From Xiphydria camelus (lineage: Eukaryota; Arthropoda; Insecta; Hymenoptera; Xiphydriidae): a stretch of DNA of 64,000 bases. Positions within the stretch are counted from its first letter, which is position 1. Each line of letters begins with the position of its first letter. Below the pieces are notes generated by a model, which was not told the DNA's origin, searched no databases, and saw nothing but the letters and a program-made list of their open reading frames with translations. Made by a program: the position numbers and the translations under genes. The DNA is taken from assembly GCA_963678675.1 (NCBI GenBank), contig OY783194.1, forward strand, positions 31,970,278 to 32,034,277. Direction: 5' to 3'. Below, one piece after another: positions 27,001-34,205 of this stretch.

Positions 27001-30000
27001 AATGAAACGTACGTGAAATATCAACCGCTTATTTGCGAGTAATCCTGATCACGTGATTTATTTTCAGCGACAAACAGGTCACGCGACTAAGATTATTCGC
27101 ACAAGCAAGCTGTCGATATTTTACATAGGTTTCATTATTTGAATGATGGAAATTGTCGAAAATGAATCTCGTAAAATAGTAACTTTTTAATCTCGATCAC
27201 GTGACCTATTTATCATTGAAAATAAGCGCTGAGAATCACCATGAATCTGCACCCTTACATCTCGCGACAGCGAGTCAAACGTACATGAAATATCAACTGC
27301 CTATCCGCGAGTAATCTTGATCACGTGAGTTATTTTCAGCGACAAACAGGTCACGTGACTAAGATTATTCGCAAGCAGGCACGTCTAAAACAAGTTGATT
27401 CCGACTGTACGCGTATCGGAGCACCCGCGGCATCCTCCTTGCAGCCAGCGCGTATGTCGTGACCGTCGCGACCGACGACTATCCAGTCGACATGCAACCG
27501 TGAATTCTTCACGAGAATGCCCCCCGTCGTGCCGATGGAAAATGTGGAACGCGTTACAGGTATAGACGGGTGAGTTAGATGCTCGCGCGCACGACTAATC
27601 GACCGATCGTTATGTATCGGCGCGGATACGGCACGTCGGTGATAATTCCCGGCAAATTGCCCAACGGCACGGCCGAGGCTCCAGCATCCAAATTGGCAAA
27701 CTTCGACACGCGAATCCGTCCGGCAATCAGACGCCGGATAGTTAGAGGCTCGCGAGTTGGTCAATCTAGTTAGCACGGACGATTCGATCTCGCTCTAAGC
27801 GACTGCATAGCGGGAGACACGTTCCCGTACACCGGGAGAATTAATAATTGCTGGTGCCAAAAAAATGTTTTCTTTAATGAAAAACATGATAAATGTACTG
27901 TTAAAGGATTTGTAAATTTGTTATAGATTTTCTGTATAAAAGTATTGTAAAATTGCAAGTCAAGACGCAGTAATGTGGAATCACTACGAATTGTTTGTAA
28001 TTTTCGAAAAGAATTTCGAACTTTACAGCTTTTGCTCGATAGTTGCTTCAATTTTGGTATATTTAAAGTGGTTTTGTGGTAAATTTAAAGCAAATCTGCA
28101 GTAAACTTAATTATTTCAACAGTTGTGTAGTAAACTTCATAAAAGCAATGTGAAGTTTACTACGAAAGCTTTTCACTGTGTAATTCCAGGATCAAGCCAT
28201 GGTTTTCTTCGTGCAAGAAAATATTTCACAGGCTTGAGTAATTTTTTGTTTCGCGCTGAAAGAATTTCTCGTTCCAACGAAGGTACTCTTGAATCAAGAA
28301 TATACATATATTCTTCGACCAAAAATTAGTATTCTTACATGTCTATAAGATCATATGTTCTTGATTTAAGATATATTTTTCTGGCAATAGCAATTATTTC
28401 TCTCACTGTAGGAAGGAGTATCGCCTTGAAAATCGAGCTCGACTAAACTTGTGACGGTTCGCGGCCGACGTGACGGAGCTTTTTGAGCGTTTCTTGTAAC
28501 TTGGAATAAAAACGAGCACAAAGAGGCAGAGAAGAGTTACGAGATTTCAATCGTGGGTGCATTCTACTCCCATTTCGAGGTAGAACGTTTTCGTCGAACC
28601 ATGAGAAGGCTCTCGATTGAATTAGTCGAAGATAACATTAATTGCATACTGATGACTTTTTTTTGGGTTAAATGTAAGTTATTTTACGAGGCGCCGATGA
28701 AAGTCCGAACGGTCGAGCAGCCGATGTGCGATAAAGGTTTTATCTCTTCGATCGAATATATCGAGAACTTTCCTCCGGAATACTATCTAGAGCGAATCCG
28801 AGCGTGAAGACAAATTTCTTCATTTCTAATTTCGTTCATTTTTTCCCCTCGCCGCTATCGTCGTCTCGTCTCCCTCGAGAAATCTCACGATCAATTAACG
28901 GACTAATCTTTTTCTTCTTTATCAATCTCTCCGCCGAATGTCCACAAGATAACTTCGATCAAATTGGATATTCCTATTTTGACGTCACCGTCGTCACTCT
29001 CCAGGAAAGGAACTTCAATCACTGTTATATATCATTATTTATGAACTTTTGGCCTATATCAATATAAGACTTTGTTATAGATAAAATGTAATCTTCAAAA
29101 AACTATTACATAAATACGAGACAAAAGCTCATAGATAATGAGATAATAGTGATTAATGGGATGGCTCGTATGCAGCGTCTTCACGCGGCCAAATTTTTGC
29201 TGTGGAGTATTTCCCAAGTTATACCTGAAGACTAAAATTGTTAGTGCTTTCTTAAATAAATACACAAACATGAAAGAATTACCCAGTTGTAGCGATATTT
29301 GATCACTGTTCATATTCGCTCGCGTTGTATTAATTTGATGACGCGTCAATAATTATAAACCATAGTCTTCGCTTATAATTTGGATTGCGCTTTAGCCAAT
29401 AACACTTGGTTTGTAGTTGAAATAACAATACAGCAAAGAATTTGGTCGTATAAATGCGCTACATATGAGCCTTGTGCCACCTTCTTAAAGTTCCTTTCCT
29501 CTGACGAGCATAAGCTTAATGATATGTAGAGATCGTGACTGAAATTGTCTAACGTTTATCAGTGCGCGTTTGCCATCCGCCCTCCCCGCGTGGAAGATGA
29601 CGTAGAGTGATAAAAATTTGGCGCACACTCCGTGTACTTTGATCGATCGTTCCAGTTATTTCGGTTAAGTCACCCAACATCTAAATATAGGTGCGCGGTC
29701 GGTAGATAACAGTCCGTTTAATGAATATTACGTCTCAACTTCGCGTACATATACAGTTACAATTTCTGGTACACCAGGTCAATGTCAGCGTCGCGCCGTT
29801 GCTCCCTTTACCTTGTTTTCGTTCGCACCATATATCGTTTCCTTTTTGTTATTTTTTTTCGGACCGTCTATTCCAGCCACTCCGTCTCGGCTGTTAACGA
29901 AGGTCGCGCTCCTGCTCACCGGCGTTATTACATACGCGCGTTTAAATATGTACACACAGAGCCTCGTCAAATTGGCCGAGGAACAACATTGCGCGTCAGT

Positions 30001-33000
30001 TTCATTAAAGGTGTCGAGAAACTATCGACGCGCCGTATAACGTCGTTTCTTTTCGATAAATGTGAAAGGTGACAGTCGTTATTTGTTCGCGACATTCCGA
30101 CTGTTCTCCGGACAATTAGTCCGGCGTTGGCCGCGCTCGCGAATTCGGAGAATTAATCACGTTAGAGCAGCGCGCGAAGACGCGGTATACGCGCAGAAGA
30201 GGCGATCCTACCTGGGCGAAGACGGAGGTGAAATTAATGCAGCGCGTTAACGTCAAAGTTAACACGGGCGCTTCTCTCTCGGTCTCTATAGCTCTCTTCC
30301 TCTCTCCATCGCTACCGAAGGCAGCCATTACACGTAACTCGTCGTAACGAGACTGCGGAATCACGTAATGCGAACGCATTGAGTAAATAACTCGTGGAAT
30401 ATAGCTGCGCCGGATACCACCTCGTCATGGCTATCTTGATCGTTACATTATAAACATAGGAGGCCGTCGTGACGGTGGCGATCGTAGGTTTTTATCGTTT
30501 CTCCCATTATTTTGAGAGCGCGCGCACATGCTTTGGAAGGAAGTAAACAATACTCTGTTCCTTGCGGAATAAATCTCTCGAAGATCGTTTCGATCTTTCT
30601 CCAGTTAGAGCCAAACAATTCGACAATTCAGCGAGACGCGTTCCAAGCGACGCGAATCCGGTTTAAGGGGCGTGTTTCAATCCTGGGGACTTTGAAAATA
30701 TAGCTCATAGGAATGTTTCAGGTGATTGTTAGTCAGGATACGTCGACTCAACAGTTGAAAATCGCTCAGTAAATGTTCGATTCTTATTGATTAATATTAT
30801 GGACCGTTTATTTTGAAAGTGGTGTAAGAGAGTCCATTTTCTTATTAAACACGGACTAGTTATACATAACAAATTTACATTAAATTAAGCATGAATTACG
30901 TGATCTCATTTTTTTTCAAAAATGGATTTACACCACTTTCAAAATAAACGGTCCAATTTTAATGTCATCCAATAAACATCGAATTCTCACTGAGCTGTCA
31001 CATTTGCTGGACTAGTGTGTGCTTTGAATAAAATTGAATATTTTCTTAAAGTGAAAAAATCGAAAATATGCCATATTTCTTACGCGTCCTGAAAAAATTC
31101 TGCTTAGCTGATAGCTACAATGCTGAAAGAAAATTTCTTAGATTCGGCAGGATAATTTAAAGACAGCTAGTACAATCGAAAATTTACTGTAAGTGCATAA
31201 ATAATTCTAATACTGCTTGAAATATTGTCGCCTGTCAAATTTTGTTAGGCATCATGGATGGTAATAGGGAAATAATAAATTCTTAAACAATTAGAAATAA
31301 ACAATTGCGCGCTAGCGGCCCGGTAACAGTTCAATGCGATCGATTAAAATTGATCTCGGCGCATAAAAATAAACAGGGAAAGAGATATTTCGGGACTACT
31401 GATTTCTGCCAATTTTGCCAACATACAATAATGCTAAACGGCGCCCCTTAAAAAGAAGACCACGCTAATATTGGACTTCATTCGAAGCGAGACGCACGGG
31501 CTAAAAGTCCGACGTACCATTACCGCGAGCAATAAACGTTGCGACATTCTTGAATTCTCGTTTTATCGAAATCCTAAAACGCGCGCGGTTCGCGTGACTC
31601 TCTCGCTGTGGTTTAAATAAAATTCGCAAATGGCGTCGTTAGCGGGGAGGCGTTAAATGGAGAGGCAAACTTGGGCAAACAGGCGGTTTTTCGGTCAACC
31701 GTAATAAGCGGCGATGCCGCTACGTCGACGTCCGATTTGTATTCGTCTCGCATGGAGAGACTTTCCAGAATATCATTCGAATCCGCAAGTTCCAGCGTAG
31801 CGTGCGTTCGAGTGCTCGCAGTGCCCGGTGGGAAGTGTCACGTGACGCCCGAGCGTCACGTGACGACAATTCGAACTCAAACGCTTCGTATCGCATCGAT
31901 CGAGATTTTCATGCTATGCAGGCGGCTTCGAAGGACGCGGCGCGTAAAAACTTTGTGGATACTGCAAATCGAGCAAATTATTCCCACGAGTCACGTCCGG
32001 CGGAACGCTCTCGCGGTAGTCTCGGTAGTTGACGCGCGCTCCGCATTGTCTTTGCGTCAGAATGCGGTTCGCAGGCTCGAGATTACGACAGGTTACGTAC
32101 GCGTAATCAAAGTCAAGGTGAGACGCGAAATTTCCGAGCACTTGTTGCGGATTCAGTTGCGCGGGTCGCTTCCACATATTCCGGTTTGGTTCACAGTTAC
32201 GAACTTTGACACGCGATCGCCGAGACGGGGGGAATTTTCAGGAGCGATTATTACCCAACGTTAGCGTCGTTTACTCGCGCTCGAATTTCAAGTGGGACTC
32301 GACGCTTTCTTTCGGACTGATGTTCTCAAATATTTATTTATCGGACGGGTCGACGCTGAGCTATTTTTAAATTATTCGGAAACGTTCCGCGCGACATCTG
32401 TCCAGTGCCTTTCGAAGCGCTTGGCCGCGTTCGATTCATTTGGTTGGCAATTAAAGGCACTTCCGTACCGGCGATCAGAGTAGAAATAATTAATTTCTGG
32501 TAAACGGATAAAACTTAATCGCGTAGATTGCGAGCGAGCAAAGAAATTGTTTACGTGACTCCCGATGGATTCCGTCTTCCTTCGTTAAAACGAAGAAATA
32601 GATATGAAACGTGACGACTATAAACGGATGACTGCCGGGTAATTTCACGGTAATTGCATAACTTCTTTTGCGGGTACAAAATATATACGTACATCCCGCT
32701 CGATATCGAAGAGATAAAACCGAGAAATAGTCACTTGCCGACTCTACCGGCGATTACTTCCAGGTAGCTAATTAAAGAGCCTGGTGATTCACATCTTCCA
32801 CCGGAAATCCACGAATCGCTGCATCTCCAACCGTGACAATGGCAACATTCCGCAGTCTAGCATCATTATTCAACAGTGTTCGAGGCCGACCGCGTGCAAC
32901 GATTTCGGAATCGTCGATTATAACGACGACCGCACGTTTGAGAATACCTACACTCAGGGAAAAGGTCTAGTTTAATACGAACCTATATATAATAGAAAAA

Positions 33001-34205
33001 TTTATTTGAGATCAGTAGGAATTTATTCACATCGAACAAAAGTCTATTTGAATTTCATAAATGTTCTACTGGGTTTGTATTCGATTAAAAATATATGCAA
33101 AATATTTATTTATCTCAAATAAATGTTTCTATTACACGGAAAAAAACCTGCAATTTTTACTGCTTCATCTACACGGAGAAAAATAATTCGTTGACTCAAC
33201 TGAATATCAGTTAAGCCAACCACACTGCGATGTTTGATACGCGGAATCTAAACGCGAAATTGACTCAACTGCACGTTGCAGTTGAATGGTGATTTTTTAT
33301 GAACCTCATCGGTAGTTGGGATAATTTGTTTAGGAACTTAGACGATCTTATTGAAGCATTGGCTTGATAATTAACTAAATAGTATAATTAATTCAATCAC
33401 TTAATCTTTGTTTCAATTTCTACACATTTGAGGCAACTGCATTAGTAGTCAAGTTAATTGAATAAGTCAACAATGCCGTGCAGTTGGATCTACCACATTA
33501 ACTTAGTTGCATCCACTTTAATTTAGTCATGTTAAACGGCACTCGGTTAGATTGACTACAAATCCTTTGACCGCATGGTGCAGTTGCAAACGCAACAATT
33601 TTTTTTTCAGTGCAGTAGCGCTGAGACTCTAGCTTATTTTTAAGAATTCGTACACAGGGAAAATATTTCTATTCATTGCTGTAAACAGTACATGTCATGT
33701 GAGGCTAAATGATTCAGTAATAAAAATCAATTACTATAATTATTTAGTATAATTTATTTGTAGTAAATTATTTACTCCCCAGGAAGGAAACTTCAATCAC
33801 TGTTATCTCATTACCTATGAGTTTTTAGCTCATATTTGTATAACACTTTTTTGAAGATTGCATTTTTATCTACAATAAAGTCTTATATCGATATAGGCCA
33901 AAAATTCATAACAAATGAGATAATAATGATTCGACTTTCTTTCCCGGCGAGTTAGTTTAGCCTCACACGGTAGACCAGTCTCCCGCGTGTACAAATTCTC
34001 GAAAATAAGCTCGAGTCTCAGCGCTACCCAGACGAGGCAGTAAAAATTGCTCATTTTCTTCGCGTACGTTCGTATTCAACTGCACCTTTTCCCTCAGTGC
34101 AGAAGAGAGCGACTCACCCATGATCCTGGCGGCGGAGTGACGCTCGGCCTTGACTTCCCGCGCCTTCCGAAGATCCTCCTCGGGGTAGACGGTGGAGTCG
34201 TACAT
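2617..34205 (-). CDS. Drip: Drip-type aquaporin, spliced from four coding exons
   Basis: Water channel of the MIP family, Drip (AQP1/4-like) subfamily, in the plasma membrane. Coding join on the minus strand: 34205-34118, 18837-18650, 4522-4379, 3015-2617, giving 272 residues, a normal family length. All junctions are GT-AG; the first intron is phase 1 (it splits the Glu30 codon) and the other two are phase 0. Six membrane segments and both pore loops are present: NPA at 103-105 followed by VT, and NPA at 219-221 followed by RS. Selectivity-filter positions read Phe83, His207, Ser216 and Arg222, the water-selective pattern with Ser in place of the mercury-sensitive Cys of AQP1. The segments VPQIALTFGLTVAT and SGCHVNPAV and the spacing of His207 to Asn219 (12 residues) match the insect Drip group better than Prip. 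Met1 (MYDSTVYPEED) is the only Met between an in-frame stop and the exon end, apart from Met29 at the junction; alternative first exons are possible. Introns are 15.3, 14.1 and 1.36 kb. Confidence 0.93.
3569..3809. repeat. N, palindromic MITE in Drip intron 3
   Basis: 241 bp with arms of about 78 bp: CACGGAGATAATTTTAAAGG at the left, its inverse ending CTCTCCGTG at the right; both arms contain ACCCATCATGCAGGCTAA-type sequence. Flanks are GTAC and GTAT. Confidence 0.85.
4379..4522 (-). CDS. Drip: Drip coding exon 3 (first NPA, TM3)
   Basis: Exactly 48 codons, phase 0 at both ends. Starts AIGHVSGCHVNPAVTAG (first NPA half-helix) and ends in TM3 (AFVAVQCCGAIAGSALLK). Acceptor CGTTTCAG, donor AAG followed by GTAAGA. 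Met- and Val-initiated reading frames in this stretch are not separate genes. Confidence 0.94.
4591..5082. repeat. A2, family A MITE split by D1
   Basis: Left CATATGAGGCTAAACTTG, right CGAGTAAGTTTAGCCGGATATG. The A sequence resumes (GTCATTATTTGTGAAT) directly after D1. Confidence 0.8.
4636..4911. repeat. D1, family D element inside A2
   Basis: Family D, about 260 bp: CACCGAGAAAACAGTTTATT ends and an interior rich in GGCGAAATAAA and AAATGTTTATTT. D1 runs CATCGAAAAGACAATTTATG to AAACTGTTTTCTCGGTG. Confidence 0.8.
5422..6050. repeat. E1, palindromic element inside A3
   Basis: Ends CACGAAAAAAAGAATTTTG and GTTCTTTTTTCCATGTG. The inner arms AGCACAGAGTACCATTG (near 5492) and CAATGGTACTCTGTGCT (near 5942) are inverted. 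It holds the pogo-like element. Confidence 0.7.
5652..5939. mobile_element. pogo/Tigger-like MITE with TA duplication
   Basis: Perfect 23-bp inverted repeats starting CAGTAATCCCTCGTTATCCG, flanked by TA on both sides (5650-5651, 5940-5941), 288 bp. Several subterminal copies of CGCGGATAACGAAA. Termini and TA target fit the Tc1-mariner-pogo superfamily; no transposase. Confidence 0.85.
6072..7337. other. no gene seen; GC-rich part 6.1-6.9 kb
   Basis: CpG-rich non-repetitive DNA inside Drip intron 2. Short open frames only. Confidence 0.4.
7338..7570. repeat. D3, family D element, right end joined to D2
   Basis: Left CACCGATAAAACAGTTAG, normal D interior, then AAATACAAATAAAC runs straight into D2 with the terminal TTTTCTCGGTG missing. 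Confidence 0.65.
7571..7990. repeat. D2, family D element split by A4
   Basis: TTTGTTTGAATATGGCGAG to TAATAATTAAC, then A4, then TATTTTCCTGTCCAAATGAA to ACATTTATGAACC. Right terminus lost. Confidence 0.65.
7708..7924. repeat. A4, family A MITE inside D2
   Basis: ATAAGGCTAAACTTACTCACC to GCGAATTAGTTTAGCC. This is the reverse nesting of A2/D1. Confidence 0.8.
7991..9593. other. CpG-rich block in Drip intron 2
   Basis: 8.0-8.8 kb is strongly GC- and CpG-rich, with open frames on both strands due to composition; a (GC)n run is at 9065-9084. No splice or domain evidence for coding. It could be an internal promoter or enhancer. Confidence 0.35.
9594..10093. repeat. D4, family D element split by D5
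   Basis: Left CACCGAGAAAACAGTTTAG at 9594; after D5 the outer copy resumes (GACATTCTAATAATG) and ends AAATAAACTCTTCTCGCAGG. Confidence 0.7.
9717..9980. repeat. D5, family D element inside D4
   Basis: Complete 264-bp copy, CACCGAGAAAAGAGTTTATC to AAACTGTTTTCTCGGTG. Confidence 0.8.
10594..10845. repeat. D6, family D element
   Basis: CACTGAGAAAACTGTTGATT to AACTGTTTTTTCAGTG. Only four bases (CGTA) separate it from B2. Confidence 0.8.
10850..11104. repeat. B2, family B element
   Basis: CACTGAGAAAAATAACTTG to GTTATTTTTCTCAATTG; contains the AACCAAACCG, ATGGATTCTC and TTTGTCATTTTAA blocks. Confidence 0.8.
11105..13409. other. no gene seen; CpG-rich 11.7-13.0 kb
   Basis: GC-rich, CpG-dense block in Drip intron 2 with composition-driven open frames. 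An intronic regulatory or promoter role is possible; nothing else supported. Confidence 0.35.
13476..13714. repeat. B3, family B element in the left arm of L1
   Basis: CGCTGAGAAAAATAATTCGG to GTAATTTTTCTCAGTG, with complete interior. Confidence 0.85.
13860..14112. repeat. D7, family D element in the loop of L1
   Basis: TACCGAGAAAATGAGTTTATT to AATTGTTTTCTCGGTG. Confidence 0.85.
14601..14998. repeat. O, palindromic element with hAT-like left end
   Basis: Left CAGCGGTCGGCCACCC (typical of hAT elements); inner arms TGATTCTGATCGACTC...GGATGAC (14756) and GTCATCCAAAGAGGGTCGAT (14929) are inverted. The right terminus is missing where B4 starts. Confidence 0.55.
14999..15483. repeat. B4, family B element split by P2
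   Basis: CACTGAGAAAAATAATTTG to GTTATTTTTCTCAGTG; B resumes (GGTTAAACAAGTTTAG) after P2. Confidence 0.85.
15041..15263. repeat. P2, palindromic element inside B4
   Basis: CCCAGGTGGAAAAATTCTAT to TAGAACTTCCCCGCCTGG; the AT-rich interior folds on itself (TTCTATATTAACCATA / TATGGTTAATATAGAA). Confidence 0.85.
16135..16348. repeat. A5, family A MITE
   Basis: CATATGAGGCTAAACATACTC to GCGAGTAAGTTTAACCTTG. Confidence 0.85.
16398..16842. repeat. C1, family C element carrying B5
   Basis: Family C: CACTGAGAGAAATAATTGCT ends, AAAACATGATATAATTCCAG, TCAAATATTTTCTTGC and TTCTTGATTCAAGAATA blocks. C1 runs CACTGAGAGAAATAATTAC to AATTATTTCTCTCAGTA. Confidence 0.8.
16491..16681. repeat. B5, family B element inside C1
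   Basis: CGCTGAGAAAAATAATTAGG to TTTTTGTCTCAGCG, in the same place in C as B6. Confidence 0.8.
16843..18649. other. no gene seen; cluster of GGTACC palindromes 17577-17859
   Basis: Ordinary Drip intron 2 sequence apart from seven GGTACC sites (17577, 17693, 17709, 17751, 17783, 17838, 17854), most within TTTGGTACCAC- or CCGGTACCA-like contexts. The sites are irregularly spaced and no coding is supported. Confidence 0.4.
18650..18837 (-). CDS. Drip: Drip coding exon 2 (TM1-TM2)
   Basis: Encodes residues 30(part)-92. The acceptor is TTTTTCAG before AA and the donor is CAG followed by GTAAGG. It carries the amphipathic lead-in (AKEFLGLHEVTDWGIWRALL), TM1 (AEFLGTLLLVLIGCASCI) and TM2 with selectivity-filter Phe83. 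The two acceptor-side bases join the G left by exon 1 to make Glu30, which confirms the pairing. Confidence 0.93.
19100..19660. repeat. I1, complex inverted and direct repeat
   Basis: CGTAATCAGCGCGAAAAAAA (19260) pairs with the inverted TTTTTTCATGCTGATTTCG (19410). A further direct copy (CGTAATCACCGCGAAAAAA) is at 19572. Family I2 at 52110 is related. Confidence 0.55.
19976..19992. repeat. (AT)n microsatellite
   Basis: TATATATATATATATAT run, followed by TGTACATATATGTAC. Confidence 0.8.
20354..20583. repeat. J, palindromic MITE with 85-bp arms
   Basis: ACGGAGGAAAATAAATCGTA to ATTAATTTTTTTCAGTGT. The arms share GGGACAAGGCCAATTTATTG, ACAACTACAATTTTAGTAAA and their inverses. Confidence 0.85.
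21105..21571. repeat. C2, family C element carrying B6
   Basis: CGCTGAGAGAAATAATTGCT to AATTATTTCTCTCAGTG; B6 follows TTCTTGATTCAAGAATAT as in C1. Confidence 0.8.
21236..21435. repeat. B6, family B element inside C2, right end deleted
   Basis: CGTTGAAAAAAATAAGTTAG to ATCCATGTTTCACAAA, then C sequence; about 45 bp of the B right end are missing. Confidence 0.75.
22266..22521. repeat. D8, family D element
   Basis: CGTCGAGAAAACAATTTATT to AAACCGTTTTCACGGT. Confidence 0.8.
22522..25767. other. no gene seen; CpG-rich 23.1-24.7 kb; mixed repeat ends at 24852-24930
   Basis: GC-rich block in Drip intron 1, including a C-rich run 23203-23262. The 308-codon plus-strand frame here is composition-driven (Arg/Pro/Ser runs, no domain). 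At 24852 a family B left end (ACTGAGAAAAATAACACGG) passes into a family A right end (AAGTATAACCTCATATG), a decayed chimera. Confidence 0.35.
25768..26251. repeat. C3, family C element with Helitron-like insert
   Basis: CACCGAGAGAAATAATTGCT to AATTATTTCTCTCCGTG, flanked by GTAC on both sides. Confidence 0.8.
25939..26164. mobile_element. Helitron-like non-autonomous element inside C3
   Basis: Starts TC, ends CTAG followed by T. A hairpin (CCCG AACGAAGTCA CGGG) lies about 8 bases before the 3' end. It also contains GACTGACCGACCGATTCATC and AACGCCGAGCGAAAACCGCT. It interrupts the C sequence between CCTCTTG and CAAGAATATG with no clear duplication. These fit Helitron ends; the left flank is G rather than A. 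Confidence 0.5.
26900..27385. repeat. U, foldback with CACGTG motifs
   Basis: About 85-bp direct copies at 27009-27095 and 27287-27372 (ATATCAACnGC...GACAAACAGGTCAC). Inverted arms at 26965-27007 and 27131-27166 (CATTCGAATAATGAAAC / GTTTCATTATTTGAATG). CACGTG occurs at 27050, 27198, 27322 and 27352. Confidence 0.65.
27830..28409. repeat. C4, family C element with insert V
   Basis: CACCGGGAGAATTAATAATTGC to AATTATTTCTCTCACTG; V lies after AAAACATGAT. Confidence 0.75.
27895..28179. repeat. V, insert inside C4
   Basis: Begins TACTGTTAAAGG and ends CTTTTCACTGTG (inverted, 3 mismatches); C sequence resumes at AATTCCAGGATC. Confidence 0.55.
29002..29156. repeat. A6, truncated family A MITE
   Basis: Interior arms only (GGAACTTCAATCACTGTTAT to ATAATAGTGATTAA); both ends lost. 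Confidence 0.7.
29157..30662. other. no feature seen (Drip intron 1)
   Basis: Mixed-composition DNA without repeats or coding that I can support. Confidence 0.5.
30663..31451. repeat. H1, family H element carrying G
   Basis: Left TTAAGGGGCGTGTTTCAATC, right TAAACGGCGCCCCTTA: short inverted ends (AAGGGGCG / CGCCCCTT), perhaps with TTAA. Interior blocks GGGACTTTGAAAATA, GCTGGACTAGTGTG, TTTTGCCAACATACAATAAT are shared with H2 and H3. Confidence 0.75.
30801..30954. repeat. G, 154-bp palindromic MITE inside H1
   Basis: GGACCGTTTATTTTGAAAGT to its exact inverse ACTTTCAAAATAAACGGTCC. Confidence 0.85.
31839..31862. promoter_or_regulatory. paired CACGTG motifs in Drip intron 1
   Basis: TGTCACGTGACG and CGTCACGTGACG with cores at 31839-31844 and 31857-31862, 18 bp apart. 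CACGTG is the E-box core bound by bHLH factors (Myc/Max, CLOCK/CYC, MITF/TFEB). Use is inferred only. Confidence 0.35.
33172..33612. repeat. K1, element in the left arm of L2
   Basis: CACGGAGAAAAATAATTCG to AACAATTTTTTTTTCAGTG; repeated GACTCAACTG and CAGTTG motifs inside. Confidence 0.75.
33695..33968. repeat. A7, family A MITE in the loop of L2
   Basis: CATGTGAGGCTAAAT, a 60-bp AT-rich insertion, then TTTACTCCCCAGGAAGGAAA to GCGAGTTAGTTTAGCCTCAC. Confidence 0.8.
34118..34205 (-). CDS. Drip: Drip coding exon 1 (N-terminus)
   Basis: Encodes residues 1-29 plus one base of codon 30, a charged cytoplasmic tail (MYDSTVYPEEDLRKAREVKA and onward). The donor reads ATGG followed by GTGAGT at 34117-34112. 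Upstream in the same frame is QPPNLDST, back to a stop about 70 bases away, with an AG (CTCAAG then CAACCG) that could be an acceptor. So this may be an internal exon whose 5' part is untranslated. Met29 could serve as an alternative start for a shorter form. Confidence 0.8.

Larger units (their letters stand above)
33135..34066. repeat. L2, family L palindrome inside M2, holding K1 and A7
   Basis: Left CACGGAAAAAAACCTGCAAT...CTGCTTCATCT; after K1, GCAGTAGCGCTGAGACTC and TTTAAGAATTCGTACACAG. Right GTACAAATTCTCGAAAATAA, CTCGAGTCTCAGCGCTAC, GCAGTAAAAATTGC in inverted order. Confidence 0.7.
32951..34099. repeat. M2, family M element holding L2
   Basis: Left CACTCAGGGAAAAGGTCTAG at 32951; right CCTTTTCCCTCAGTG at 34099, preceded by TTCGTATTCAACTGCA, the inverse of TTTAATACGAA at the left. 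Ends 18 bp from the Drip exon-1 donor. Confidence 0.7.

Noticed and set aside
26900..27385. Possible CRISPR-like or tandem array in repeat U
   Set aside because: Only two direct copies, plus inverted arms, in a eukaryotic intron; a foldback explains it.
31671..32264. 197-codon plus-strand frame in Drip intron 1
   Set aside because: No domain or hydrophobic pattern, and other frames are equally open; read as chance.
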